Positions 11,145 through 20,503 of a stretch of DNA of 64,000 nt are shown piece after piece. Within the stretch, counting starts at the first letter, position 1; the number at the start of each line of letters is the position of its first letter. The notes beneath the pieces are model-generated. The model had not been told where the DNA came from. It was given only the letters and a program-made list of their open reading frames with translations, and did not search any database. The DNA is from an uncultured Schlesneria sp. (GTDB lineage: Bacteria; Planctomycetota; Planctomycetia; Planctomycetales; Planctomycetaceae): NCBI GenBank assembly GCA_903834925.1, contig CAILLA010000170.1:1-64000 (forward strand), read 5' to 3'. The position numbers and the translations under genes are program-made.

Positions 11145-12131
11145 TCAGGTCTTCATGGCACTTAGGATTCGTTTTGCGAGTATCTCGAAGTCGCGATACG
11201 CATCCGTTACTGCCGCCGCATGAGCTCCGATTGCTCCATCGGCAGAAGTCAGTTGGAAGATTGGCTTTCGGGCTTCTTGCGCCATCGGAACTAAGCTTCG
11301 ATAATGTTTCATAGTTGCCAGGCAATTTGGATCTTCATCCGGCTTAAGTTCAACAAAAGGCTCCCGCAAGACACTTTGTCGATATGTTCCCGGAACTCGG
11401 TTGACCCATCGATCATAAGCTTTGACTGGCCGACTGAGGCGAATACTGTACTGTTGCACAATATACCCGATTGGTTGCATTTTTCCTTCCGGGAGTTCGA
11501 ACGACGGCTCAATCCAGTTCTGTAGGCGTTTCTTCCAGAGGCCCCTCCACGACCGCAAAGTAGGACCGAGATTCTTCAATCCTTGGAGCGAAAACAAGTC
11601 TGCACCGAGCGGAACGACAACATAATCCGAACCAATTAATGCAGAACGATTAATTGCTCCTAGATTCGGCCCAACATCCACGAGGATCAAGTCGGCATTT
11701 ACGTTTTCTGCTGCAGCCTGTGCAACTTGCCAAAATGCCGTCTGAATTCGGAACGGTCGATAAAGATTTTTGTCACCCATACTTTCAGGCCAAGCACTCG
11801 ACAATTCTTCTTCAAAGCCCGCAAGCGCAACATCGCCGGGTATTAAATAGAGTCGACGATTGATAGCTCGAAGAGTGACCTTTTCAATATCTCCAACTTC
11901 CGTCAATGGATATACCGCACGATAAATTGTGTTTGGGCCTTTCTCTTTCTCCCAAAGACTGTCGATATCGTCCTCATCTAAAAACGCTGCGGTCAAGTTT
12001 GCCTGGGGATCAAGATCGAGAACGACGACGCGCTTACCTAGCCCAGAAAACATCCAAGATAAATGGTATACGAGCGAGGTTTTCCCAACCCCGCCCTTAT
12101 TGTTAAAAAATGTCAAAACCGGAGTCGTCAT
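11145..12131 (-). CDS. ParA/MinD-like ATPase
   Basis: MTTPVLTFFNNKGGVGKTSLVYHLSWMFSGLGKRVVVLDLDPQANLT deviant Walker A; LILVDVGPNLGAINRSAL. Confidence 0.93.
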   Translation of the reverse strand: MTTPVLTFFNNKGGVGKTSLVYHLSWMFSGLGKRVVVLDLDPQANLTAAFLDEDDIDSLWEKEKGPNTIYRAVYPLTEVGDIEKVTLRAINRRLYLIPGDVALAGFEEELSSAWPESMGDKNLYRPFRIQTAFWQVAQAAAENVNADLILVDVGPNLGAINRSALIGSDYVVVPLGADLFSLQGLKNLGPTLRSWRGLWKKRLQNWIEPSFELPEGKMQPIGYIVQQYSIRLSRPVKAYDRWVNRVPGTYRQSVLREPFVELKPDEDPNCLATMKHYRSLVPMAQEARKPIFQLTSADGAIGAHAAAVTDAYRDFEILAKRILSAMKT

Positions 12132-13300
12132 GGAATTTTCCGAATTGTCACAAGAACAGAGTTATGTTTCACGTCGAATTCTGCGGGAGGATTGCCGTTT
12201 TTCCGCAATTCCGATTGAGCAGTCGAGATACCAACGCCAAATCGTTGGACAAATCCTAATACCTTTAGGGCCTCAGCCAAATGCGGATTTCGGTAGTCAG
12301 TTACTCCTAGGGCTCCGAACGACTCCGCAGTGACAATTCCGTAAGGTCCGCCCGGGCTTTGAATCTCGATCCGGTCGTCGAACCATGTGATGCGGACAGG
12401 CGAATTCGTGTTTTCATAAGTTCTATGCATTACAGCGTTTCGGACAAATTGCTGCAGCGCAACTCGTGGATATGGCTCGGTTCTAATTTCTCTCGAACTT
12501 GTCGCATAATCGATTGCCGATCGATTATGCGATTCAAGCTTCTCATCAATTCGGCGAAGAATTTGAGATAGTGTTCCATCTAAATCTGCGGCATCTTCAA
12601 TTTGATCGGACAAATTTGTACCGCGAATTCTGAGGAACTGAACATATGCGCCGGGGAGCCAGTCGCGCGGTGACTTACCGATAACTAATAGCCCAAGAAT
12701 TGTTGGGATCGGATCGTCGGCGGATGCAATCATGCGACACGCAGAAAGGCGTTGTTCATAACTACGTTCATTTGCAGCAATAACATCGGGTGCGAATGCA
12801 CTTGGTAGATATTCATCGAGAAATACTAATCGGTTAAGTGCATCAAGTGAACACGAGCCGACGGGCTGGATGTCAAATGGCAAATCGCGATGCCGTCGTT
12901 TCTCGTTAAGAATTCGCTCTTCCTGGGCGTTAGCAATACCGCGTCTAGGACCAATGCGAACCCAAATACGCCCTCGATACCGCACTGGTGGCGCGTCTGC
13001 AGGTCTGACTGTGACCACAGCGACATCAACACCTTTCAATCTTCGTTTTTCCACTGTTAATGACGGCTGAGGCAAAGTCTGACCGTCCGACTTGATGTCC
13101 GCCAAGGTAAGTAACAAATCATCAGTAATTGGGAGATTCGTTGGAGTTCCACGATCATCCACGCCCACGAAAAGTACTCCAGACTTTCGATGGTCGGGAA
13201 GGTCATTCGCAAACGCACAGATGGCTTCTCGTCCCTTCTCAGGAGCATCACCCTTCCAGCTCTCTTTGCGTTCGACCTTGTCAGACTCGATTTCATCCAA
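12128..13300 (-). CDS. AlbA_2 (Schlafen-like) plus HATPase-like ATP-binding protein
   Basis: DKVERKESWKGDAPEKGREAICAFANDLPDHRKSGVLFVGVDDRGTPTNLPITDDLL (AlbA_2); VALQQFVRNAVMHRTYENTNSPVRITWFDDRIEIQSPGGPYG (HATPase_c_4 type). TTG start; overlaps the ParA start by 4 bp. In-frame codons upstream of the TTG (KKNERYSDADLESF) also look coding. Confidence 0.9.
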   Translation of the reverse strand: MDEIESDKVERKESWKGDAPEKGREAICAFANDLPDHRKSGVLFVGVDDRGTPTNLPITDDLLLTLADIKSDGQTLPQPSLTVEKRRLKGVDVAVVTVRPADAPPVRYRGRIWVRIGPRRGIANAQEERILNEKRRHRDLPFDIQPVGSCSLDALNRLVFLDEYLPSAFAPDVIAANERSYEQRLSACRMIASADDPIPTILGLLVIGKSPRDWLPGAYVQFLRIRGTNLSDQIEDAADLDGTLSQILRRIDEKLESHNRSAIDYATSSREIRTEPYPRVALQQFVRNAVMHRTYENTNSPVRITWFDDRIEIQSPGGPYGIVTAESFGALGVTDYRNPHLAEALKVLGFVQRFGVGISTAQSELRKNGNPPAEFDVKHNSVLVTIRKIP

Positions 13301-13616
13301 AAAGGACTCAAGATCGGCGTCACTGTACCGCTCGTTCTTTTTCTAGGTCACTTCGTTCCCTTCTGCACCGACATCGATTCTTTTTCAGTTAATGAGCAAT
13401 ATTGTTGCCAAGACACTTCATCCCGTTCGATTGTCGGTTGAATTATACTCGATTCGACGGTCGTACGTAGGCTTTTCAGCAACACGTTGTTGATAGCGCA
13501 CTAAAGATCATCGCAAATCGCAAAAAAAATGTGGTAGTGGCCCATCGTGGAATTGCAGATTAAAAAGAACTAAAGGTTTGCAACGCGAGTTAAAATAGGT
13601 TTCGGATGGTGAGTGA

Positions 13617-16600
13617 TCAAGCACCCTTTGCAAGATCCCTTGCTTGCGCATCGGGCTGGTGTTCGAAAGCCATCCCTTGGATGACATAAAAAAATACCGG
13701 TGTCAGTAAGATTCCGAACAGGGTGACGCCGAGCATACCCGCAAAAACTGCAACCCCCAGTGTCTTTCGCATTTCGAAACCCGCTCCACTACCGATCATC
13801 AGTGGAACAACCCCTAAAATGAAGGCGAACGAGGTCATGATGATTGGCCTGAGTCGCAGGCGGCAGGCTTCCAAAGTCGCTGCGCGACGGTCCAGACCCG
13901 CAAGACAGCGGGCGCGAGCGAATTCGACGATCAAAATTGCGTTCTTACAGGCCAGGCCGACCAGGACGACGAAGCCGATCTGAGTAAAGATGTTGATGTC
14001 CATTTGAGCCATCAACACACCGACGACCGAGCAAAGCAGACACATCGGCACGACCAGAATCACAGCCAATGGCAGCGACCAGCTTTCGTATTGTGCCGCG
14101 AGTACCAGGAACACGAGCACCACAGCTAACAGGAATGCAAACATCGCCGTACTTCCGGCTTCCAACTGAAGCAGCGCAAGTTCCGTCCACTCCGCTCGCA
14201 TCGAAGGCAATAAGACATCTTTGGAAAGTGCGTTCATTCGATCAATCACCTGCCCGGAACTTGTCCCTGCTGTCCCGTTCACGTTCACAACGGCCGACGG
14301 ATACAGGTTGTAGCGAATCACCATTACGGGGCCGGTCGTTTCTCGAAATGTGGCAACGGAGGCGAGCGGCACAAGTTCGTTGTTGTCACTGCGGACGAGG
14401 ACTCGTTTCAGATCTTTCTCAGCCATGCGAAAATGCGAGTCTGATTGAACATTCACCTGCCATGTTCGACCAAAACGATTGAAATCGTTGACATAGAGCG
14501 AGCCGAACCCGACTTGCAGCGACTCAAACAGCCCAGCCAGCGAAACACCCTTCATCCGTGCCGAGCGTCGATCGATGTCGATGTACAGCCACGGTGTGTC
14601 GGCTCGAAAACTTGAAAACAGGCCCGTCAATCCAGGAATCGACGATCCTTCGGCAACGATTTGCTCGCTGACGCTTTGTAGTGACGTCGCTCCGTTATCA
14701 CCACGATCCTCAACCACCATTTTGAAACCTCCAGCGGTTCCCAGTCCATCCACAGGAGGAGCTCCGAACAGTTTGATCGTTGCTTCAGGAACTTCACGTT
14801 CAAGCGTGGCTTCCAGAGATGCAGAAATCTGATCGGCGGTCAGATGGGTTCGATGATGGAAGTCATCGAGCATTAAGTAGACGGTTCCAAAATTTGGCGC
14901 GTTCGCGCCAAGCACGATCGATTGCCCCGCGATACCGACCGTGTGTTTCACTCCCGGAGTCGTCGCGGCGAGTTCCTCCACTCGTCGCATGACACGATTC
15001 GTCCGATCAAGCGAGGCCGAATCGGGCAACTGGACATTGACCAAAAGGTATCCCTTGTCCTGCGAGGGGATAAAACCCGATGGAGCCAGCTGAAACAAGT
15101 GATACGTCAAATAGACCAACCCGACATACCCCAGTAGAACGACAAAACTCCCTCGCAGAAACAGCCCGACAATCCCGACGTAAACGTCGGTCACCGCATT
15201 GAAACATCGATTGAACCAGCGAAAGAACAGGCCGAGAACATAGTTGATCAAGCTGCAAACGAATTGAGCCGTGACAAGACCGATGAAGGCACCCAACAAC
15301 TTCGACGAGACAATCGCCAACACCGGTTGCAGCGCATTCCCCCAATTCTGTTCCAACCACGGGCCCTCGATGTACCCCAGCCACACTCCTCCCAAAAGGA
15401 TAAGAAAACGGGGAAGGGCTTCTCCCGTTGCATGCGATGCTGCTGTTGCCTGACCCGCAGCATTAACGGCATGTTCATCGTTCGTGCCATGCCGAGGCTT
15501 TAACAGTAACACGGCCAGAGCAGGGCTCAGTGTCAAGGAGTTGAACGCGGAAATCACAGTGGAAATGGCGATTGTCAACGCAAACTGCTGAAAGAAGCGT
15601 CCCACGATCCCGGTGATAAAAACACAGGGGATAAAAACCGCGCTGAGCACGAGGCCGACGGCGATCACGGGGCCGGCAACTTCATCCATCGCGCGAATCG
15701 CCGATTCACGAGGAGTCGCTCCCCCCTCCAGATGGCGTTCGATCGCTTCCACCACGACGATCGCGTCATCGACGACGATTCCAATCGCCAGCACCAGACC
15801 GAACAGCGTCAGCGTATTCAGACTGAATCCAAACGCAATCATCGCTGCAAACGTACCGACGACGGCAACGGGCACCGCGACAAGCGGAATCACTGCAGCT
15901 CGCCAACCTTGCAGGAAGACCAGCACAACAACCGCGACGAGAAACACGGCGTCGCGCAATGCATTGAAGACTTCGTTGACAGACTCCTGAATGAATGGCG
16001 TCGTGTCATAGACGATGTCATAGTCGATCCCCCCCGGAAAACGCTCCTTCAACTCGTCCATCTTGCGTCGAACCAGTTGCGCAGTCCCCAATGCGTTTGA
16101 GCCGGGCAATTGATAAACCGATAAGGCAACCGAGGGCTGTGAATTCAAAGTACAGAGTTGGTCGTATCCGAGAGCCCCCAATTCTGTTCGAGCGACATCT
16201 TTCAATCGGACCAGAGATCCATCCGCTTCCGTTCGCAGCACCATGTCACCAAATTGCTCGTCGTCTGTGAGGCGTCCCAGCGTCGTCATCGTGAACTGGA
16301 ATACCTGGTCCTTCGGTGCCGGGGGTTGTCCAATCTGCCCTGTTGCGACCTGAACGTTTTGTTGTTCGATCGCGCGAACTACGTCCTCTGTTGTGAGACG
16401 ATTGACAGCTAAACGTTCGGGATCGAGCCAGACACGCATGCTGTAATCGCGTTGACCGAGAAACGTGATGTCGCCGACGCCCGGTAGTCGCGAAAGCTCA
16501 TCTCGCAATTGAATTGTCGCGTAGTTACTCAGATAAAGGTTGTCTCGGGTGTTATCGGGTGAAAACAAGTTCACGATCATCAGCACGCTGGGTGACTTTT

Positions 16601-16994
16601 TCTTCACTGTGACACCACGTCGCTGGACGAGACTGGGCAGGATCGGCTGAGCCAGTGCAACCCGGTTTTGAACCAGCACCTGAGCCAGGTTCAAATCGGT
16701 CCCCTGTCGAAACGTCACGGTTAATGCGTAGGCACCGTCGTTGGTGCATTGCGACGACATGTACATCATCCCTTCGACGCCATTGACCTGTTGTTCAATG
16801 GGTGCCGCGACGGTGTCCGAGACCACGCGAGCATTCGCACCAGGATAGATTGCCGACACTTCGACCGTAGGTGGCGTGATTTCCGGGTATTGTGTGACCG
16901 GCAGTGTGAATAGCGCAATCCCGCCGCACAGTGTGATCACGATCGACAGCACAGAGGCAAAAATCGGCCGGTCAATAAAAAAGCGAGAAAACAT
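13617..16994 (-). CDS. RND/HAE1 efflux permease (AcrB-like)
   Basis: MFSRFFIDRPIFASVLSIVITLCGGIALFTLPVTQYPEITPPTVEVSAIYPGA ... full-length 1125 aa with typical RND motifs. Confidence 0.96.
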   Translation of the reverse strand: MFSRFFIDRPIFASVLSIVITLCGGIALFTLPVTQYPEITPPTVEVSAIYPGANARVVSDTVAAPIEQQVNGVEGMMYMSSQCTNDGAYALTVTFRQGTDLNLAQVLVQNRVALAQPILPSLVQRRGVTVKKKSPSVLMIVNLFSPDNTRDNLYLSNYATIQLRDELSRLPGVGDITFLGQRDYSMRVWLDPERLAVNRLTTEDVVRAIEQQNVQVATGQIGQPPAPKDQVFQFTMTTLGRLTDDEQFGDMVLRTEADGSLVRLKDVARTELGALGYDQLCTLNSQPSVALSVYQLPGSNALGTAQLVRRKMDELKERFPGGIDYDIVYDTTPFIQESVNEVFNALRDAVFLVAVVVLVFLQGWRAAVIPLVAVPVAVVGTFAAMIAFGFSLNTLTLFGLVLAIGIVVDDAIVVVEAIERHLEGGATPRESAIRAMDEVAGPVIAVGLVLSAVFIPCVFITGIVGRFFQQFALTIAISTVISAFNSLTLSPALAVLLLKPRHGTNDEHAVNAAGQATAASHATGEALPRFLILLGGVWLGYIEGPWLEQNWGNALQPVLAIVSSKLLGAFIGLVTAQFVCSLINYVLGLFFRWFNRCFNAVTDVYVGIVGLFLRGSFVVLLGYVGLVYLTYHLFQLAPSGFIPSQDKGYLLVNVQLPDSASLDRTNRVMRRVEELAATTPGVKHTVGIAGQSIVLGANAPNFGTVYLMLDDFHHRTHLTADQISASLEATLEREVPEATIKLFGAPPVDGLGTAGGFKMVVEDRGDNGATSLQSVSEQIVAEGSSIPGLTGLFSSFRADTPWLYIDIDRRSARMKGVSLAGLFESLQVGFGSLYVNDFNRFGRTWQVNVQSDSHFRMAEKDLKRVLVRSDNNELVPLASVATFRETTGPVMVIRYNLYPSAVVNVNGTAGTSSGQVIDRMNALSKDVLLPSMRAEWTELALLQLEAGSTAMFAFLLAVVLVFLVLAAQYESWSLPLAVILVVPMCLLCSVVGVLMAQMDINIFTQIGFVVLVGLACKNAILIVEFARARCLAGLDRRAATLEACRLRLRPIIMTSFAFILGVVPLMIGSGAGFEMRKTLGVAVFAGMLGVTLFGILLTPVFFYVIQGMAFEHQPDAQARDLAKGA

Positions 16995-17182
16995 GCAGTG
17001 AGTACTTTAACAACAATGGAAACGAGCGCGCACATTATCGTCAGATCGAAGGCAAATTAACGTCGATCATCCCCGATGTTTTATCAGGAAATGCACGTTA
17101 CAGGATACCCGCAATTCATGGTTCTTTAGTAAATTCTGACTCGACTTGACCGAAACGCCCGTTCTCTCAAGCAAGGTAAGCT

Positions 17183-17421
17183 GTGTCTGAAACCGCTCAT
17201 GTTTCTGTTCCCAAAGCCATCTCACCACTGGCTCGGTCCGTCTGGTTGTTGAGTTGGGGCTCGTTCTTCGCCGACATATCGAGCGAAATGGTTTATCCAT
17301 TGCTGGACTGGCAGGCGCCGTCTGGGATCATTGTGGATCGACTCTAGCCTTGCTGATCGGTGCTGGTTTTGCGATCCTTACACTGGGTGCGCTACCTCTT
17401 GTTCGTCGTCAGCCCGCTTGA
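17183..17421 (+). pseudogene. MFS transporter with a large internal deletion
   Basis: GTG start reads VSETAHVSVPKAISPLARSVWLLSWGSFFADISSEMVYPLL (MFS N-terminus). It then switches frame to AGLAGAVWDHCGSTLALLIGAGFAILTLGALPLVRRQPA* (MFS C-terminus). The intervening helices are missing. Confidence 0.78.
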
Positions 17422-17477
17422 TCTTTTTCAACCGTCGCGCTGTCTCCCAGAATCTCCTGAAAAATTGTTGTTAAACT

Positions 17478-18374
17478 ATGACCGAAATCACTGCGGACAT
17501 CGTCCGTGCGCGCCGTCGTTTTCCCATGAGATTGTCACTGATTATACTCGGTGCATTAGTCACAGTTCTTGCGTGGATTGATCTGCCGTACTACCGCGAC
17601 TTGTGGGCGTTCGAATCACTGAAAAAAATCGGCGGACACGTTGCCGCCAAGACAGACGAAGCGTGGATCGCACGATGGAACGGGCGGATTCATACCGACG
17701 TGCGTGTGTTAATGGGGGATTCTTCGGTGCGCGACGAAGATCTGCAGCACTTGAAGAATATCTCGTCGATTAAGGCGATTAGTCTTCATGGAACACCCGT
17801 CACGAATGAGGGGCTCAAGCAACTCAGATCAATCATATCACCTGATTTACTGAAAATCCTGGATTTGTCAGAAACAAAAATCACCGGTAGGGGACTAATT
17901 CATCTGTCAGAAGTTAATGGTTTGGCGATGTTGGATTTGTCTGACACCGATTTTAGTGATGATGATGTCAAAGTCTTGGCGAAGATGAAGTCACTGGAAT
18001 ATGTTTCACTTGCAGGAACATCGATTTCGAATCGGGGACTTGAACAATTGAAGTTGCTTCCCAATTTGACATCGCTTTATCTCGGACGGACAAAAATCAC
18101 TGACGAGGGACTTCTCGTGATCGCCGAAATGAAGCCGCTCAGAGATTTATCGCTGGCCGAGACTTCGGTGACTGACGCAGGCTTGACTCAATTGATCACA
18201 GACTCAATGCTTGAGAAAATCGATTTAGGAAAGACAAGTGTCACGAACGTGTTGTTGGAACGACTGTTGGAACTGGAAAATCTCGAAGCAATCTCGCTGA
18301 AGGACACTCAATTTACACAGGATGACATTGACGAGATCAAACGCAGACGACCGAGATTGATGGTTCTGCGTTGA
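17478..18374 (+). CDS. Leucine-rich-repeat protein
   Basis: Repeated LxxLxLxxTxITDxGLxxL units after an N-terminal TM segment. Confidence 0.85.
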   Translation: MTEITADIVRARRRFPMRLSLIILGALVTVLAWIDLPYYRDLWAFESLKKIGGHVAAKTDEAWIARWNGRIHTDVRVLMGDSSVRDEDLQHLKNISSIKAISLHGTPVTNEGLKQLRSIISPDLLKILDLSETKITGRGLIHLSEVNGLAMLDLSDTDFSDDDVKVLAKMKSLEYVSLAGTSISNRGLEQLKLLPNLTSLYLGRTKITDEGLLVIAEMKPLRDLSLAETSVTDAGLTQLITDSMLEKIDLGKTSVTNVLLERLLELENLEAISLKDTQFTQDDIDEIKRRRPRLMVLR

Positions 18375-18450
18375 TGGATTTTTGAATCTGCGATGGTCGC
18401 TGGTTTATCGCAAAAGATGGCCGGATGAGACTCTGTTTTAACCAGGGATC

Positions 18451-19212
18451 GTGAGTCTAGTGAATAAGTTGTGGTTCCTTTTGCCGTTGGTCATTTGCGG
18501 TTGCAACGGTCAAAGTTTGAACCCGGAAATCTCGCCACAGCCTACTGTCAAACCTGAAGCTGTCGCCGGTACCAAAGATACTGTTCACGTTTTCGACGCT
18601 GAAACAACGTCAAAAGCCATTGAGTCGTGGCACCGTTTGCAACAGCCGGATGAAACGCTTCAAAGGATTGAGGTCTTTCCTGTCCCCAATTTACCGACCC
18701 TTTGTGTTGCGATCTGCGATTACGAAACCCGCTGGTGGGGATTCTTTGGTCTTTACGAACTTCAAGACGGGCATGTTTTATGGCAGGCAGACTGTGATGA
18801 ACCACCAGACGAAAATTCAATTCGATGGCTTCGGGCCTGCAATCTTTTGGGCTTCGCAGCACCAATCGTCGAAGTCTACGGAAAAACTCACATGGGTAAC
18901 GGCAATCTGTATCTGTTCGAGTTGCAGAACCGGAAACTTGTCCTGTTGCTGACGACCCGCGCAGTCGACAGCCACTGGGGGGACGGCTTCGTTTTTCGTG
19001 ACGGTCGGTTGCTGCCTGAGTACTCGGATTTAAATGGCGATGGTGTGTCAGATCTTGTGCTGAAAGGTGATGTCGAAGAACGAGAGGAAGATGGAAATCG
19101 ACTCGTCTCAACTCATCCGCGTCAGAAAGTTTTTCTTTGGAATAAAGAGACGCATCGGTTTGAGGAGGATCGTTTGCAGCGTATTGGATTTGACGGCGAC
19201 ATCGATTGGTGA
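18451..19212 (+). CDS. Hypothetical lipoprotein, VCBS/FG-GAP-like segment
   Basis: N-terminal LLPLVICGCNGQS lipobox; YSDLNGDGVSDLVLKGD. GTG start. Confidence 0.68.
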   Translation: MSLVNKLWFLLPLVICGCNGQSLNPEISPQPTVKPEAVAGTKDTVHVFDAETTSKAIESWHRLQQPDETLQRIEVFPVPNLPTLCVAICDYETRWWGFFGLYELQDGHVLWQADCDEPPDENSIRWLRACNLLGFAAPIVEVYGKTHMGNGNLYLFELQNRKLVLLLTTRAVDSHWGDGFVFRDGRLLPEYSDLNGDGVSDLVLKGDVEEREEDGNRLVSTHPRQKVFLWNKETHRFEEDRLQRIGFDGDIDW

Positions 19213-19296
19213 CGGAGTACTGATTGGAGACAGTTGAATTCGATTCTTTTAGCTAAAAGTCGATATTCGTTCGCGAAGCAGAGCTTCGAAGAGGTG

Positions 19297-19322
19297 CGTT
19301 CCCAAGCGGGAGCATGGGAACG
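19297..19322. repeat. Short palindromic REP-like element (CGTTCCCA-n10-TGGGAACG)
   Basis: CGTTCCCAagcgggagcaTGGGAACG in an intergenic region. Confidence 0.6.
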
Positions 19323-19450
19323 AGTGAACCGAATCAAAGGTTCGTTGGTTGAGTGCGCGTGTGTGAGCCGGTACGATCAGCAAATTGAATGGACGGACCT
19401 GACCACATCGTGCTGATGGTTTTTGACCAACCGCGCACGGAGGCTGTTAT

Positions 19451-20374
19451 ATGCTGGAATTGAACACGATTCACCGTCTTGATTGCATTGAAGCCATGCA
19501 GCAATTGGACGAGGGCTGTGTCGATCTCGTGTTCGCTGATCCTCCTTTTAACATCGGTTACAAATACGATGTCTACAAGGACCGTAAAGCTCCACAGGAA
19601 TATCTCGACTGGTCGCGTCAGTGGATCAGCGGAGTCCACCGTGTTTTGAAACCAACGGGGACGTTCTGGCTGGCGATTGGTGATGATTACGCGGCTGAAC
19701 TCAAGATTCTCAGCCAGGATATCGGTTTCTATTGTCGAAGCTGGGTGATCTGGTACTACACATTCGGTGTGAACTGCAAATACAAATTCAGCCGCTCGCA
19801 CACGCACATCTTCCACTTCGTGAAAGATTCTAAAAACTGCACGTTTAACGGCGCGGCCATCGCTGTTCCTTCGGCGCGACAAACAACCTATGCCGATGCC
19901 AGGGCGGCCAAGGGGGGGCGTCTTCCCGATGACACGTGGATTCTACGTCCGCAAGATCTGGTGGAAGGTCTAAATCCGGATGAAGACACGTGGTACTTCC
20001 CTCGTGTTGCAGGAACGTTCAAAGAGCGAGAAGGTTTTCACGGCTGCCAGATGCCGGAACAATTGCTGGGCCGTATCATCAGGGTCAGTTCGAATCCTGA
20101 CGAATTAGTTCTCGATCCCTTCAGCGGTAGTGCGACAACGGTATCCGTCGCCAAAAAGCTCGGTCGGCAATTTTTGGCGTTCGACATCAGCGACGAGTAT
20201 ATCACTCGAGGAATGGACCGGCTTTCAAAAATCAAACCAGGTGACGCTTTGGATGGTGCTCCAGAACCAAAGGTGAGTGCGCCCGCGACTCCGTCCAAGG
20301 GAGTCAAAAAGGGGAAGCTTTCTCAGCCAAAGAAAAAGGCGTCCGAAGTTTCGTTGTTGAACTGGGACAACTGA
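19451..20374 (+). CDS. DNA adenine/cytosine-N4 methyltransferase (D12/N6_N4 Mtase type), apparently orphan
   Basis: Motif [17 protein letters not shown], then motif [27 protein letters not shown] (beta-class order). Confidence 0.93.
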   Translation: MLELNTIHRLDCIEAMQQLDEGCVDLVFADPPFNIGYKYDVYKDRKAPQEYLDWSRQWISGVHRVLKPTGTFWLAIGDDYAAELKILSQDIGFYCRSWVIWYYTFGVNCKYKFSRSHTHIFHFVKDSKNCTFNGAAIAVPSARQTTYADARAAKGGRLPDDTWILRPQDLVEGLNPDEDTWYFPRVAGTFKEREGFHGCQMPEQLLGRIIRVSSNPDELVLDPFSGSATTVSVAKKLGRQFLAFDISDEYITRGMDRLSKIKPGDALDGAPEPKVSAPATPSKGVKKGKLSQPKKKASEVSLLNWDN

Positions 20375-20503
20375 TCCGATCGCATCGGCTGCTGTACCGA
20401 GGATTCCGCCAAGGGACCGTTCATCCGCTTACGATGTGGAACTTTAAAATCAAGCGTTTCCAGCCTGTGGCTTGGGGACGAGAATTCTACGAAAGCCACC
20501 AAT

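Noticed and set aside
15613-16412. Several plus-strand ORFs (up to 125 aa) across the RND permease
   Set aside because: Antisense to the RND permease; Ser/Thr/Arg-rich low-complexity translations.
18548-19111. 187-aa minus-strand ORF
   Set aside because: Antisense to a lipoprotein gene with signal peptide; no family features.
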